Source: Cupriavidus pampae
GTDB lineage: Bacteria > Pseudomonadota > Gammaproteobacteria > Burkholderiales > Burkholderiaceae
Direction of reading: 5' to 3'
DNA: 64,000 nucleotides
Assembly (NCBI RefSeq): GCF_914271485.1
Contig: NZ_CAJZAG010000016.1
Location: forward strand, 1 to 64,000
The notes below the pieces were generated by a model. It was not told the DNA's origin. It worked only from the letters and a program-made list of their open reading frames with translations, and did not search any database. Position 1 is the stretch's first letter; each line of letters opens with the position of its first letter. Below are positions 27,545-36,755 of this stretch, piece by piece. Position numbers and translations under genes: made by a program.

Positions 27545-27927
27545 CCCTTGATCGCTTACTTAAGATCCGAACCACCCGGGAGAACGCCCTCCGCGCAAAG
27601 CAGCGGGCGCTTCGCGCCGAAATCGAGACGCGCCGGAATAATCTGGGTGAACTCAGCGGACAGATGGCCGTAAACCGCGAGGCGTGGCGCACGGCCTCGC
27701 GAGAAGAGTACCTGATCACGAGCAGTCGCCCTTTGCAAAGCCTCAAGCATGCGCTGCACCTGTTCTATCGGACCGAGCAACGCCTGCTGGCGGAAGAGCG
27801 CGCAACCCACGAGCAAATCACCGCACTGGAAACGGATCTCGCGGCACACGCCGTGTCATTGAAGGAAAACCTGCGCAGCCAAGAAAAGCTGTCGCTACTC
27901 AAAGAGGAGTTGAATGTATCCCATTAG
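27541..27927 (+). CDS. sctO: T3SS central stalk protein
   Basis: The start overlaps the sctN stop (ATGA). The 128-residue protein is predicted to be a long antiparallel coiled coil rich in Arg, Glu, Leu and Ala (RENALRAKQRALRAEIETRR). It matches SsaO/YscO/InvI, homologous to FliJ, which couples the ATPase to the export gate. Its call rests on coiled-coil character, size and position between sctN and sctP. Confidence 0.85.
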   Translation: MTLDRLLKIRTTRENALRAKQRALRAEIETRRNNLGELSGQMAVNREAWRTASREEYLITSSRPLQSLKHALHLFYRTEQRLLAEERATHEQITALETDLAAHAVSLKENLRSQEKLSLLKEELNVSH

Positions 27928-28462
27928 ACGCATCCCTCAGGCTGCTCACGGCGACGGCACGCGTCGGCGGGAGCCGGCGGCCAGTGACGTCAATGGCTTT
28001 TCCGATGCGTTGCAGAAGCGCCGACGTCAGCGGCCAGCGGACGATGAGCCCCGCGACGCACCGTCCGGCCGACCGCCGCAGGCCGTCTCGCCCCTGCCGA
28101 TGACGGTGCAAGGCCTCGTGAATGCAGCTGCGGCCAGTGGGGTCTCCGTCGACACTCATACCGCCACAAGAGGCGCAGAACCGCCTGCAAGTACAGACGC
28201 CGCTGCAACGCTCATGGACGGCGGCCTGCCCGCTCTCATCGAGGCACATCCTCACTTCCGCGTGATTTCGGGGCCATGGGCCGGACTGGAAGTGCGCGCG
28301 GCCTACCGGGGACCCCAGGTGGTAGTGCAGCTACGCCCGAAAACGGCCAGTCAGGAAAGAGTACTCGGAAAGTCGAAGCAACTGATTCAAGACCAAATTT
28401 TCGCGGACACCGGCAGATGGGTCCGCATCGACATAGAGGAAGCAGCACATGCACGCCGATAA
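27914..28462 (+). CDS. sctP: T3SS needle-length regulator
   Basis: The ATG at 27914 follows AGAGGAG and overlaps sctO. The 182-residue protein has a disordered polar N-terminal two-thirds rich in Pro, Arg and Ala. A compact C-terminal domain follows (LEVRAAYRGPQVVVQLRPKT), as in SsaP/YscP/FliK substrate-specificity switch proteins. It is short compared with YscP but close to SsaP and InvJ, consistent with short needles. Confidence 0.8.
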   Translation: MYPIRRIPQAAHGDGTRRREPAASDVNGFSDALQKRRRQRPADDEPRDAPSGRPPQAVSPLPMTVQGLVNAAAASGVSVDTHTATRGAEPPASTDAAATLMDGGLPALIEAHPHFRVISGPWAGLEVRAAYRGPQVVVQLRPKTASQERVLGKSKQLIQDQIFADTGRWVRIDIEEAAHARR

Positions 28463-29396
28463 GCCGTCTCTTTTGGAGACCAAACTCCTGCGCATGATTG
28501 ACGAAGGACAACAGCTGCGTTTCACCAGTGCCGACCCCGAAGGAGCCCAGCTCCTGCTTTCCCGCCAATCGATCGGCGGAAACGGCCTGCTCGTAGAGTT
28601 CGCGGTGGGGGGTGAGCCGGCCAGTGCATGGATCGCGGATACGGCCTGGTGCGATTGGCTGTTGCCGCGGCTCTGCATCCAAAGCTTCGCGGATACCCCA
28701 CAAGATCTGTTGCCGGTCGTCGGTCAGTGGGCCTTCGGCCCATTGCATGCATGCCTGGACACGCTGAGCCTTGGTCCCGTCGAATTCATATCCGCGCGGG
28801 CCGGCAGATGCGCGCCGCGTGCCGCACCCGTGCTGGCCCTCGTCAACGGCGATCGTAGCCTGCCGCTTCGCGTCGTCGAATGGCCCGTTCATTCGATGGA
28901 ATCTCTGATCGGCAGGATGACGGACGTGACATCGCTGGTAGGGGCGGCACCCACCCGGGGACGCATGACGGCGGGCTGGGTTCACCTTCGCCGCGGGGAG
29001 CTTGCGGGGCTGCGTCAGGGCGACATTCTGATATTAGACGAGGAAGCGCGGATCGAACACAACGAAGCATGGCTGATGGTCGATGAACTCGCCGTGAAGG
29101 TCCGCTGCGTCGATAATGCGGCGAGTGACATGCGAGATGCCACAGCATGGGAAATTGTCTCCATTGCGCCACGTCCCGTCACACACCCGGAGAACCCAGT
29201 CTCCGACGGTCCAGTAACAGCAGTGGCCGACCTTGGCGACGCCGTCATACTTCCGCACACCGGGCCGCTGTGTTGCGGCGAGCGCATACGCATGCAACTC
29301 ACGCCTGCCGCCGTGTCGCTGCGCGGCCTAGGGGACCTTGACCTACTCGGTCAATTGGTACGGCTTGATGACGCGCTCGCGCTACGAATCGCGTGA
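28449..29396 (+). CDS. sctQ: T3SS cytosolic sorting-platform (C-ring) protein
   Basis: This is a 315-residue protein with a start overlapping sctP. A divergent N-terminal part is followed by two SpoA-type domains, the second near residues 265-315 (GERIRMQLTPAAVSLRGLGDL). It matches SsaQ/YscQ/SpaO. Relatives also make a short C-terminal product from an internal start; I could not identify a convincing internal ribosome site by eye. Confidence 0.85.
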   Translation: MHADKPSLLETKLLRMIDEGQQLRFTSADPEGAQLLLSRQSIGGNGLLVEFAVGGEPASAWIADTAWCDWLLPRLCIQSFADTPQDLLPVVGQWAFGPLHACLDTLSLGPVEFISARAGRCAPRAAPVLALVNGDRSLPLRVVEWPVHSMESLIGRMTDVTSLVGAAPTRGRMTAGWVHLRRGELAGLRQGDILILDEEARIEHNEAWLMVDELAVKVRCVDNAASDMRDATAWEIVSIAPRPVTHPENPVSDGPVTAVADLGDAVILPHTGPLCCGERIRMQLTPAAVSLRGLGDLDLLGQLVRLDDALALRIA

Positions 29397-29523
29397 GTGA
29401 AAGAACGACGCGCAAGGCCCTAATCATTCGAACATCCATCGCAATATCAGGTGGTCGCCCTAGAGGAAACACGAGGAGGAGACACAACAATAAAACCCTC
29501 AGCATCCGAAGCAAAGCAGAACC

Positions 29524-30174
29524 ATGAATCTCGCCGATCAGCCGTTGCAGCTCATGCTGCTTTTGTTCGCCATGTCTGTCACGCCGTTGTTCATCGTGAT
29601 GGGTACATCCTTTCTCAAGATCTCCATCGTGCTGTCTACGCTCCGCAATGCGCTCGGCATTCAGCAAATCCCGCCAAACATGGCCATCTACGGTCTTTCG
29701 ATCGTCCTCACGCTTTTCATCATGGCACCTGTTGGCATGGAAATCAGCGACAACTTAAAGGCCAATCCGATCCGCATGGACGGAACCGGGTCAGTCGAGC
29801 AGATCGAAGAACGCATCATTGCCCCGTACCGCAATTTCATCGCGAAGAAGGTGGACAAAAAGCAAGTCGAGTTCTTCACCCAGATCGGCGCAAAGATGTG
29901 GCCGGAAAAGTATCGCGACCGCATTCCAGCAGATTCGCTGCTAATCATGTTGCCCGCGTTTACGGTGAGTGAGATCGTCGAGGCGTTCAAGATCGGCTTG
30001 CTGCTGTACCTGCCATTCATCGCCATCGATCTCATCATCTCGAACATCCTTCTGGCGCTAGGCATGATGATGGTGTCTCCAGTGACAATCTCGCTGCCCA
30101 TCAAGCTCCTGTTATTCATCATCGTTGGTGGATGGGAGCGTCTGCTCGGCCAGCTTCTCAACTCCTACTTGTAA
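29524..30174 (+). CDS. sctR: T3SS export gate protein SctR
   Basis: This is a 216-residue membrane protein with the FliP/SctR signatures FVVMGTSFLKISIVLSTLRNALG-like near the N-terminus and LLIMLPAFTVSEIVEAFKIG in the middle. Helices lie at both ends. It builds the SctRST helical pore with the next two proteins. The 127-bp gap after sctQ (29397-29523) contains a GAGGAGGAG stretch but no gene; it may hold an internal promoter or be only a spacer. Confidence 0.97.
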   Translation: MNLADQPLQLMLLLFAMSVTPLFIVMGTSFLKISIVLSTLRNALGIQQIPPNMAIYGLSIVLTLFIMAPVGMEISDNLKANPIRMDGTGSVEQIEERIIAPYRNFIAKKVDKKQVEFFTQIGAKMWPEKYRDRIPADSLLIMLPAFTVSEIVEAFKIGLLLYLPFIAIDLIISNILLALGMMMVSPVTISLPIKLLLFIIVGGWERLLGQLLNSYL

Positions 30175-30179
30175 CCGCT

Positions 30180-30449
30180 ATGAGCAACGAGATCATTCTT
30201 CAGCTGGCCTCCAACCTGCTTTGGCTCGTACTCATGCTGTCCCTGCCCGTGGTCGTGGTCGCGTCAGTCGTGGGTGTGGCGGTGAGTCTCGTGCAGGCGT
30301 TGACGCAGGTCCAAGACCAGACCATCCAGTTTCTTCTCAAGCTGGTCGCGGTATGCGTGACGCTTGTAGCTACCTATCACTGGATGGGGACGACGATGCT
30401 GAACTACACCATCAGCATCTTCGACAAAATTTCGCTGATGGGGGCTTGA
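30180..30449 (+). CDS. sctS: T3SS export gate protein SctS
   Basis: This is an 89-residue protein with two membrane helices, typical FliQ/SctS (VVGVAVSLVQALTQVQDQT signature, residues 35-55). The ATG at 30180 follows the sctR stop by 5 bases; the frame is open upstream but homology starts here. It matches SsaS and YscS in length. Confidence 0.97.
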   Translation: MSNEIILQLASNLLWLVLMLSLPVVVVASVVGVAVSLVQALTQVQDQTIQFLLKLVAVCVTLVATYHWMGTTMLNYTISIFDKISLMGA

Positions 30450-31238
30450 GTGGAACAGATACTCTCCCTCCTTCCATTGCTCGGCCTGTCGATGCTCCGC
30501 CCGTTCGGCATGGTAGTTATGCTTCCCATGCTGTCCGGACGAGCCTTGGGTAGCAGTCTGGCACGGAACTGCCTCGTCCTACTGCTTGCGATTCCGGTGG
30601 TGCCTTTGCAGATGATTTCGGCGGACACGTTACTCATTCTATCGGCACCGGCCGTAGTGCTGCTCGGCCTTAAGGAGATCGCCGTCGGGGTGCTGATCGG
30701 CTTCTGTATCGCCATTCCGTTTTGGGCGATCGAGACTGCCGGCACGATCATCGACACAATTCGTGGCACGTCGATGGCCTCGGCACTCAATCCACTACTG
30801 GGTGAACAATCGTCGGTGTTCGGCATCTTGTTCAGCCAGATTCTCGTCGTAACCTTCTTCGTGGGGGGCGGCTTTAACACGACTCTGGAGGCTATTTACA
30901 ACTCGTACCAGACGCTTCCAACCACCGCCTCCTTTGTCCCGTCCGGGGACTTTCCTGCTTTCATCAAGCAGCAGTGGCGCGCCATGGCCGATCTTTCTGT
31001 CTCGTTCGCCATGCCAGCGATCGTCGTGATGGTGCTCGTAGATCTAGCGCTCGGCTTCGTCAATCGTTCCGCGCAGCAACTGAACGTTTTCTTCATCGCC
31101 ATGCCCATCAAGAGTGCAGTCGCCCTCTTCATGCTGGCCATCTCGATGGCATATGGACTTAGCCTTTTCACCGGTCACTTCACGTCTATCGGCGATACCA
31201 CTAGAGCCCTGATCCAAGCGCTCGTTCCGGCGAACTGA
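30450..31238 (+). CDS. sctT: T3SS export gate protein SctT
   Basis: This is a 262-residue FliR/SctT family protein with about six to eight membrane helices. It starts at a GTG directly after the sctS stop. Family-typical stretches include AIPFWAIETAGTIIDTIRG and LGEQSSVFGILFSQ. It matches SsaT/SpaR/YscT. The R-S-T genes are adjacent, as in all known systems. Confidence 0.97.
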   Translation: MEQILSLLPLLGLSMLRPFGMVVMLPMLSGRALGSSLARNCLVLLLAIPVVPLQMISADTLLILSAPAVVLLGLKEIAVGVLIGFCIAIPFWAIETAGTIIDTIRGTSMASALNPLLGEQSSVFGILFSQILVVTFFVGGGFNTTLEAIYNSYQTLPTTASFVPSGDFPAFIKQQWRAMADLSVSFAMPAIVVMVLVDLALGFVNRSAQQLNVFFIAMPIKSAVALFMLAISMAYGLSLFTGHFTSIGDTTRALIQALVPAN

Positions 31239-31240
31239 CC

Positions 31241-32356
31241 ATGTCTGACAAGAGCGAGAAGCCAACGCCAAAGAAAATCCGCGATGCGCGCGAGGAGGGG
31301 CAGGTTGCGAAGAGCGCGGATCTCACCACCGGCGTACAGCTCGCGATCCTGCTCGGCTATTTCCTGTGGCGCTCGCCCGAGATCTACGCCCACTTCGGCA
31401 ATCTGATCAAGGCGTCGATAGAAGTCATCAACCTGCCGCTCTCCACGGCTTCGAGCAGCCTGAGCGCGGCGGCATTTGACGTGTTCATCGAAGTCATGGC
31501 ACCGATTGGCGTCTTACTTCTAGTGGGCACCATCGGCAGCGTCTTCGGGCAGATTGGCATCATGGCCTCCCTAAAGGTCATCATGCCAAAATTCGAGCGC
31601 GTGAATCCATTATCAAATTTTAAAAATCTTTTTTCTCTTAAATCTGTCTTCGAGTTTGGCAAGTCTCTCCTCAAGGTCATCACACTATCCCTTGTGACCT
31701 ACGTACTTATACGCCAAGACATGAACTCGTTTCAGTTTCTCTCGCTGTGCGGCGCCGAGTGCGGGATCTTTGCGACTGCCAAGATGGTGTTCTGGCTGTG
31801 GGCTACCCTGTTGCTTTGCTACGTCGTCTTCGCTGCTGCCGATCTCGCGTACCAGAAGCACCAGCTTATGAAACAGCTCATGATGAGCCGAGACGAGATC
31901 GCAAAGGAACACAAGAATTCAGAAGGCGACCCAGAGATCAAACACAAGCGCAAGGAAGTCCACCGAGAAATTCAGTCCGGCAGCCTCGAGAGCAACGTCA
32001 AGAAGGCAACCGCCCTGGTGCGTAACCCAACCCACGTTGCCGTCTGCATCTACTACTGCGCTGGGGAGACGCCGCTCCCCCAGGTCGTTGAGAAAGGCGC
32101 GGGCGAACGCGCTCTCACAATGGTTCGAATAGCAGAAGCGGCGAATGTGCCTATGGTCGAACACATCCCGCTCGCACGCGCGATGTTCGCCCGGCTGAGC
32201 GTGGGCGAATACGTTCCGCGCGACCTCTTTGAGCCCGTGGCGGAAGTACTGCAGCTTGTCTCCGAGCTTGAAGAAATTGGCGCTCTTGAAGCCGAGGACG
32301 GCGAAGATGCCGTAAATGCCGGTCGCGCCACGCCCGATTCATCTAACCCATCCTAA
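31241..32356 (+). CDS. sctU: T3SS autocleaving switch protein
   Basis: This is a 371-residue FlhB/SctU protein. The N-terminus MSDKSEKPTPKKIRDAREEG is canonical, four membrane helices lie in residues 30-205, and the autocleavage motif NPTH is at residues 262-265 (ATALVRNPTHVAV). Cleavage between Asn and Pro switches export from early to late substrates. It closes the core run from sctF. A C-terminal extension rich in Glu and Asp follows the usual domain. Confidence 0.98.
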   Translation: MSDKSEKPTPKKIRDAREEGQVAKSADLTTGVQLAILLGYFLWRSPEIYAHFGNLIKASIEVINLPLSTASSSLSAAAFDVFIEVMAPIGVLLLVGTIGSVFGQIGIMASLKVIMPKFERVNPLSNFKNLFSLKSVFEFGKSLLKVITLSLVTYVLIRQDMNSFQFLSLCGAECGIFATAKMVFWLWATLLLCYVVFAAADLAYQKHQLMKQLMMSRDEIAKEHKNSEGDPEIKHKRKEVHREIQSGSLESNVKKATALVRNPTHVAVCIYYCAGETPLPQVVEKGAGERALTMVRIAEAANVPMVEHIPLARAMFARLSVGEYVPRDLFEPVAEVLQLVSELEEIGALEAEDGEDAVNAGRATPDSSNPS

Positions 32357-32363
32357 GATCCGC

Positions 32364-32771
32364 ATGACCTACGTTCTAGCGACTCCCGCGGCCGCAAGTC
32401 CGCCAGCAGACCCCATTGATATGCTTACCAGATGCGAGCAGGTCACCCTGCTTGAACACACCGCAACCCAGGGAAGGCTCGAGATCAGCGGTCTGGATGC
32501 TTTCTTTGCAGTCGGGGACCTGGGACTTTGCGTTGGCATCGATCTTGATGTCGACGATTTCCCGCCATGGTGGCTGGAGCAGACGACGTTATGGCTTGCG
32601 TCGACGCTGGACGCGGCCGACGACGCCATCAGCCAGATTGAGGGGCGCTGGATGATCTGGCGCCGGTATGAGAGGAGCGTGTCTGCGTCAGATCTTGACG
32701 ATTCGATCGAACGACACATTGCGTTGGCCCGTTATCTCGGGGAAACCTGCCCCGCGGCGGATCGCGAGTGA
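32364..32771 (+). CDS. putative type III secretion chaperone
   Basis: The ATG at 32364 follows sctU by 7 bases. The 135-residue acidic protein has a strand-rich part (ISGLDAFFAVGDLGLCVGID) between helices and a C-terminal helix. This is the fold order of CesT/InvB-type chaperones, and its size and acidity fit. No specific family can be named. Its place between sctU and the translocator genes suggests it serves a translocator or an early effector. Confidence 0.5.
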   Translation: MTYVLATPAAASPPADPIDMLTRCEQVTLLEHTATQGRLEISGLDAFFAVGDLGLCVGIDLDVDDFPPWWLEQTTLWLASTLDAADDAISQIEGRWMIWRRYERSVSASDLDDSIERHIALARYLGETCPAADRE

Positions 32772-32840
32772 GCAAAGCGCTGCATCCTGTGGAGGAAACC
32801 CTTGGAATAAAATTCAGACCTATATATCCGGTTACTTTTC

Positions 32841-32846
32841 TATAAT
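32841..32846 (+). promoter_or_regulatory. candidate -10 element of the translocator operon
   Basis: A perfect TATAAT lies about 48 bp before the gene at 32894, within an AT-rich gap (32800-32890) that contrasts with the GC-rich genes on both sides. No good -35 box lies at the proper distance, which would fit an activator-dependent promoter. Confidence 0.4.
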
Positions 32847-32893
32847 TGCGGCGAATCGTTTTGCTAGTCTAACTTACACAGGAGTCCGAACGA

Positions 32894-33145
32894 ATGAATC
32901 AAAACGTCATGCAGCAGGCGAAAGCGGCGCTCGCCACGTTTCGCCGGAACAGAGAGTCGATGGACGATCAGCTTTTTGAAGTTCGACATGGACTCAGAAG
33001 AGATCTTGAACACCTTGACATGAACGCCGGAGCATCCGATCTCGTCGGTGTCGACGTCGTGGAGTCGGTTACTTTTCAACTCAGAAAACTTGAGGAGATT
33101 GGAAAATATTTGAAAGAAAAAGTGCAACACCTAAGTAATGAATGA
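32894..33145 (+). CDS. SseA-like translocator chaperone
   Basis: AGGAG, 9 bases upstream, fixes the ATG. The 83-residue protein is all helical. Its C-terminal helix (VTFQLRKLEEIGKYLKEKVQ) resembles that of SseA, the chaperone for SseB and SseD in SPI-2. It sits directly before the SseB homologue, as sseA does. It is shorter than SseA (108 residues). The call rests mainly on synteny. Confidence 0.55.
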   Translation: MNQNVMQQAKAALATFRRNRESMDDQLFEVRHGLRRDLEHLDMNAGASDLVGVDVVESVTFQLRKLEEIGKYLKEKVQHLSNE

Positions 33146-33199
33146 TTTAGCGTGTCTATAGGTCATCCCTTTGAAATTCAACAGTAACAGGATTTTGTC

Positions 33200-33799
33200 A
33201 TGACAATCGTAAGCAAGCCCATCCTTTTCAATCCCCCGCCCCCCGCGCCCCCCACGCTCGATCCTGTGACCTCCGTGGAGACGCCGACCGATGGCAATAT
33301 CGCCATCTCGGGCGCCAGCTCGAACTGGCTAAAAAACGCAGTCCAGAATGGTGCGAGCTACCAGTCCATGGTGTCGATGTTCCTTGCCATGTGCGCGGAC
33401 TGGTCGGAGAAGCGCCTCGTTTCCGCCATGGACAAGGCCGCGAAAGACATGGAAACGTACAACGAGTACGAGTCGTACAAGAGCAAGCTCGACATCATCG
33501 CCTCCGAACTTGCCACGAAGGACAAGGACGCAAAGGCTACGTTGCCCCCCGAGATCACCAGTTGGCTCACGTCGCAGGGTATTTCGTTCCCCGGCAACAC
33601 ACTCAACATGGGTCAGCTGAAGACGCTCGTAGTCGACGTGCAGAAGGCCGGTGCGGCGTTTGGCGATCGCAACACGGCGAACAATCTCGAGGTCCAGCAA
33701 GCTATGACGGCGCTGAATGCCACCCGGGAAGAGCAGAAGGGCTTCGTTAAGAAAATGGTTGATCTTCGCGAGAGCATCTCCCGCGCCACCTACGGCTGA
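33200..33799 (+). CDS. sseB: SseB/EspA-type translocator filament protein
   Basis: This is a 199-residue protein, nearly the same length as SseB (196). It has a Pro-rich N-terminus and a helical core (MVSMFLAMCADWSEKRLVSAM). The C-terminal coiled coil (NNLEVQQAMTALNATREEQKG) is where EspA-family subunits polymerise into the filament extending the needle. Its gene lies between SseA-like and SscA-like chaperones. The EspA/SseB type supports SPI-2 or LEE relationship rather than an Ysc or Inv system. Confidence 0.82.
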   Translation: MTIVSKPILFNPPPPAPPTLDPVTSVETPTDGNIAISGASSNWLKNAVQNGASYQSMVSMFLAMCADWSEKRLVSAMDKAAKDMETYNEYESYKSKLDIIASELATKDKDAKATLPPEITSWLTSQGISFPGNTLNMGQLKTLVVDVQKAGAAFGDRNTANNLEVQQAMTALNATREEQKGFVKKMVDLRESISRATYG

Positions 33800-33800
33800 T

Positions 33801-34250
33801 ATGCAAGACGTTCGCCAGTACTTGTCGGCCGGCGGAAGCCTTCGGTCGCTGTTCGACCTGCAGGCATCCGACCTCGATACCCTGTATTCCGCCGCCAGCC
33901 AGAGGTACGCAGGCAAAGACTTTGAGGGCGCTCGCCAGTTGTTCTTCGCGCTCGCCGCGCTTGACTCTGGCAATCTCGATTACTGGCTGGCGGCTGGCAT
34001 GTGCTACCAGAAATTGCAGCGCCACGAGGAGGCGTTGGGCTGCTTTGCACAGGCGGCTGCGGTTGGGGTCGTTGACCCTAGACCGTCCTATCTCGCCGGC
34101 ATCAGTCTTCAGTTGCTTGGGAATCAGACGGCGGCGCGCGAGGCGTTCACCGTCGCAATTAAATGCAGCGGCAAGCAGAAGCAATATTCCACGATTAAAA
34201 GCAAGGCTGCCACCGCCTTGAAACTTAGCACTTCTGAGGAGACACATTGA
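33801..34250 (+). CDS. sscA: translocator chaperone with TPR repeats
   Basis: The ATG at 33801 lies 1 base after the sseB stop. The 149-residue protein has three TPR motifs (LDTLYSAASQRYAGKDFEGA; YWLAAGMCYQKLQRHEEALG; SYLAGISLQLLGNQTAAREA), the SycD/LcrH/SscA family layout. It would bind the pore protein encoded next. Its stop overlaps the sctE start (TGATG). Confidence 0.9.
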   Translation: MQDVRQYLSAGGSLRSLFDLQASDLDTLYSAASQRYAGKDFEGARQLFFALAALDSGNLDYWLAAGMCYQKLQRHEEALGCFAQAAAVGVVDPRPSYLAGISLQLLGNQTAAREAFTVAIKCSGKQKQYSTIKSKAATALKLSTSEETH

Positions 34251-35899
34251 TGACCGGCTATTCTTCAGTTAGCGCATACCACAGCGCGACTCGGTACGCC
34301 TACCCACCAGATGCGGATAAGGCAGCCGCAAAGAATGACCAGCCGATCGCCGACAAGGCTCAACGGCAAATTCAGGGCATCTTCACCGGCGTCGCGGCGG
34401 TTGCGTCCTCGGTCGCGGAGGACCGCGCAGCCGCATCGTATGACGCCCTCGAACTGCCCCCTCCTGCCAAGCTTGCCGTCGTCCAGCAAGCAGCAGTCGA
34501 ACAGGCATGGCAGGCGATTGCCGGCGCGTTAGCAGCGGTGCGCGGCGTGACGGCTGGCACTTCCTCCGACAAGCAAGAGGAGCAACTCAGTCTGAAGGAT
34601 CTGGGGCCGGCGACGAGCTCCATTTCCGAGTTCCTGCGCCTAGCGACCTCCGTCTCAGCGATGCAGATCAGGCTGCTCACTGTCCAGAAGGAATTCTTCC
34701 TCCGTAGCGCGGGAGCAACCGAGTCGACGATGCGCGAGATTCGCGAGAACGAGTCGATTTCCCAGAAAAACCAGATCCAAAAGGAACTGGATGCAGTAGA
34801 GAAGAACCAGGAGATGCAGCGCAAGGCTCGGAAAGGCCAGATCTTCTCGCTGGTCGCAAGCTGGGTCACCGCCACGGCACAGGTAGTGAGTGGAGTGGCG
34901 AAGCTCGCCGTCGGCATGCCGCAGGGCGCCCTCGAGATTGCGTCCGGCCTGACGTCGGTTACGAACGCGATTCTCAAGACTATTGTGTTCTGCCATCCCG
35001 AGCTGAAGGAGAAACTTCAGCCCCATATCTCGCGTTTGGATAAAGCGGAACTGGCACTGTCGATCGTCGGTGCCGCAGCAGGAATGGTGGACTTCAAGAA
35101 ATTGGCGTCGGCTGCCACCAAGATTGCCGGCTCTACCACTGAGGTTATTGCCGGCGGCGCAGCCAGGGCTGCGGCGAACAACGGGCTTGCCAATACGCTA
35201 CTGCGCGCGTCACGCGGAACGGCACAAGAGGCCGAGATGCTATGCCGGAATATCGGTAAGGCCGTGGCCGAAGAGGTGGCCGGGGCGGTTAAGAATATCT
35301 TCACGAAGAAGGTACTGGGCTTCTCGTTCGAAAAGTCTTTCGCCAAATTCTTCTCCAAGGTCGTCGGCCCGGATGCGATCGCGGAGATCGTGTCGAAGAA
35401 CATGGTTAAGGTCGGGCAGCAGATGGCAGCCGAACTGCCGAAGGAGATCGCAAAGGAGGCGGCCGCCCGCGGCGTGACGGCGCTGACGCGCGAAGCTGCC
35501 GAGGAAGTCGCTGAAGCTCTCGCCCGAAAGCTGCTCGAGGATGCGACCAAAAACCTGACGACACAGATTCAGAAGGACGTCGGCGTACGCGCGATGATGG
35601 CCTACTCCAAGCTGAACGCCAGCGTGACTGTTGCCGCCCTAGCGACCCAAGTGATGTCACAGGCCGTAGGGGGGGCCATCGGCCTTCAGCGTGCCGATCT
35701 GCAGGAGCGGCTCGACAAGGTCCTCGAGCAACTGATGTTTATGGAAATGCTTCAATCCGTGTACACGATGCTCGTCGAAAGTCAGAAGGATCAGCTCGAC
35801 CGCCGCGGCGGAGAGTACAACGTACATCAGCAGAATGCATCGGCCAACCTGAGCCTAATCGGCCAGACCAATCTTAGTATCGCCGCAGCGATCGTTTGA
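34250..35899 (+). CDS. sctE: large hydrophobic translocator, SseC type
   Basis: I chose the ATG at 34250, overlapping the sscA stop and after GAGGAG; a TTG one codon earlier is unlikely. The 549-residue protein has a polar N-terminus, a coiled-coil region (residues 165-200) and a hydrophobic hairpin at about 200-240 and 265-290 (SLVASWVTATAQVVSGVAKL; LALSIVGAAAGMVDF). A long amphipathic C-terminal half follows. This is the architecture of SseC/EspD/YopB, which inserts into the host membrane to form the pore with SctB. Confidence 0.9.
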   Translation: MTGYSSVSAYHSATRYAYPPDADKAAAKNDQPIADKAQRQIQGIFTGVAAVASSVAEDRAAASYDALELPPPAKLAVVQQAAVEQAWQAIAGALAAVRGVTAGTSSDKQEEQLSLKDLGPATSSISEFLRLATSVSAMQIRLLTVQKEFFLRSAGATESTMREIRENESISQKNQIQKELDAVEKNQEMQRKARKGQIFSLVASWVTATAQVVSGVAKLAVGMPQGALEIASGLTSVTNAILKTIVFCHPELKEKLQPHISRLDKAELALSIVGAAAGMVDFKKLASAATKIAGSTTEVIAGGAARAAANNGLANTLLRASRGTAQEAEMLCRNIGKAVAEEVAGAVKNIFTKKVLGFSFEKSFAKFFSKVVGPDAIAEIVSKNMVKVGQQMAAELPKEIAKEAAARGVTALTREAAEEVAEALARKLLEDATKNLTTQIQKDVGVRAMMAYSKLNASVTVAALATQVMSQAVGGAIGLQRADLQERLDKVLEQLMFMEMLQSVYTMLVESQKDQLDRRGGEYNVHQQNASANLSLIGQTNLSIAAAIV

Positions 35900-35920
35900 A
35901 CCTCAACTGACTATTCCATC

Positions 35921-36589
35921 ATGACGACAATTCAGTTTTCGTCCGGCTTGTCCGCTACGCGTCAAGCAACGGGTGCCACCACCAGCGAACTGCCTGACCG
36001 GGATCAAGGCGTCGGCGCCATGCGCAACGAAACAGATCCCCGGCCCAACAGTCCAGTCCGTCTGGCCTTCTCGCAAATCTACTTCATGATGCTCAAGCTG
36101 AACCGCGAGCTGTACGAGATCATGAAGACGAGCCAGGCTCGCACGGAAGAGCTCGGTTGGTCGATCCAACTCAAACGGCTTGAGGATTTCGAGCAGGTCA
36201 ACAGCGATAACCTGTCGGCAAGCCGCTGGCGCGCCGGCGCGCAGCTTCTGAGCGCAGGGTTGACCGCCCTTGCAGGCGCGTCAGGTCTTGGCTTCGGCTA
36301 TCGAAACGGCAGCGCGATGAGCGGCTTTCAGGTGGCAAGTCAGTTGTCGCCGATTCTGGACAAGGCGCCCGGGGGCATCGCCGAGATGAATGCCGCAAGC
36401 ATCACGAAGGCCTCGGAAGACACGCGGATGATGCTCGATGTGCTGAAAGGCCATATGGACTCGATGGAGCGCTCGGGAAGCAATCATCAACAGGACGCGG
36501 ACAAGCTGATGCGAGAGGCCCAGCAGACGTTTGAAGCTGTACAACGCGTGATCATGGACGCGGAGCGCCTGACAGCGTTCAACACCTGA
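35921..36589 (+). CDS. sctB: small hydrophobic translocator, SseD type
   Basis: This is a 222-residue protein with one moderately hydrophobic stretch (LLSAGLTALAGASGLGFGY, about residues 108-127) flanked by amphipathic helices, and a C-terminal coiled coil. It matches SseD/EspB/YopD in size and place after sctE. It ends the operon, followed by a strong terminator. Confidence 0.85.
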   Translation: MTTIQFSSGLSATRQATGATTSELPDRDQGVGAMRNETDPRPNSPVRLAFSQIYFMMLKLNRELYEIMKTSQARTEELGWSIQLKRLEDFEQVNSDNLSASRWRAGAQLLSAGLTALAGASGLGFGYRNGSAMSGFQVASQLSPILDKAPGGIAEMNAASITKASEDTRMMLDVLKGHMDSMERSGSNHQQDADKLMREAQQTFEAVQRVIMDAERLTAFNT

Positions 36590-36647
36590 GGCCGCGAACG
36601 CACCTCACGACGTAGCAACTGACGGCCGGCGTACCCCACCGTATTCG

Positions 36648-36681
36648 AGCCTGGAGCGACCCAACATCGCTCCAGGCTTTT
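36648..36681 (+). terminator. intrinsic terminator after the translocator operon
   Basis: A perfect 12-bp stem (AGCCTGGAGCGA / TCGCTCCAGGCT) with a 7-base loop is followed by TTTT. It lies 60 bp after the sctB stop and separates the translocator operon from the lytic transglycosylase operon. Confidence 0.92.
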
Positions 36682-36755
36682 CCTGTTCCGGATCATGCAG
36701 TCACGACCGTTCTTCCAGCGCAAGCTTCCATCGGCGCCGCGGATCGCTCCGCTTT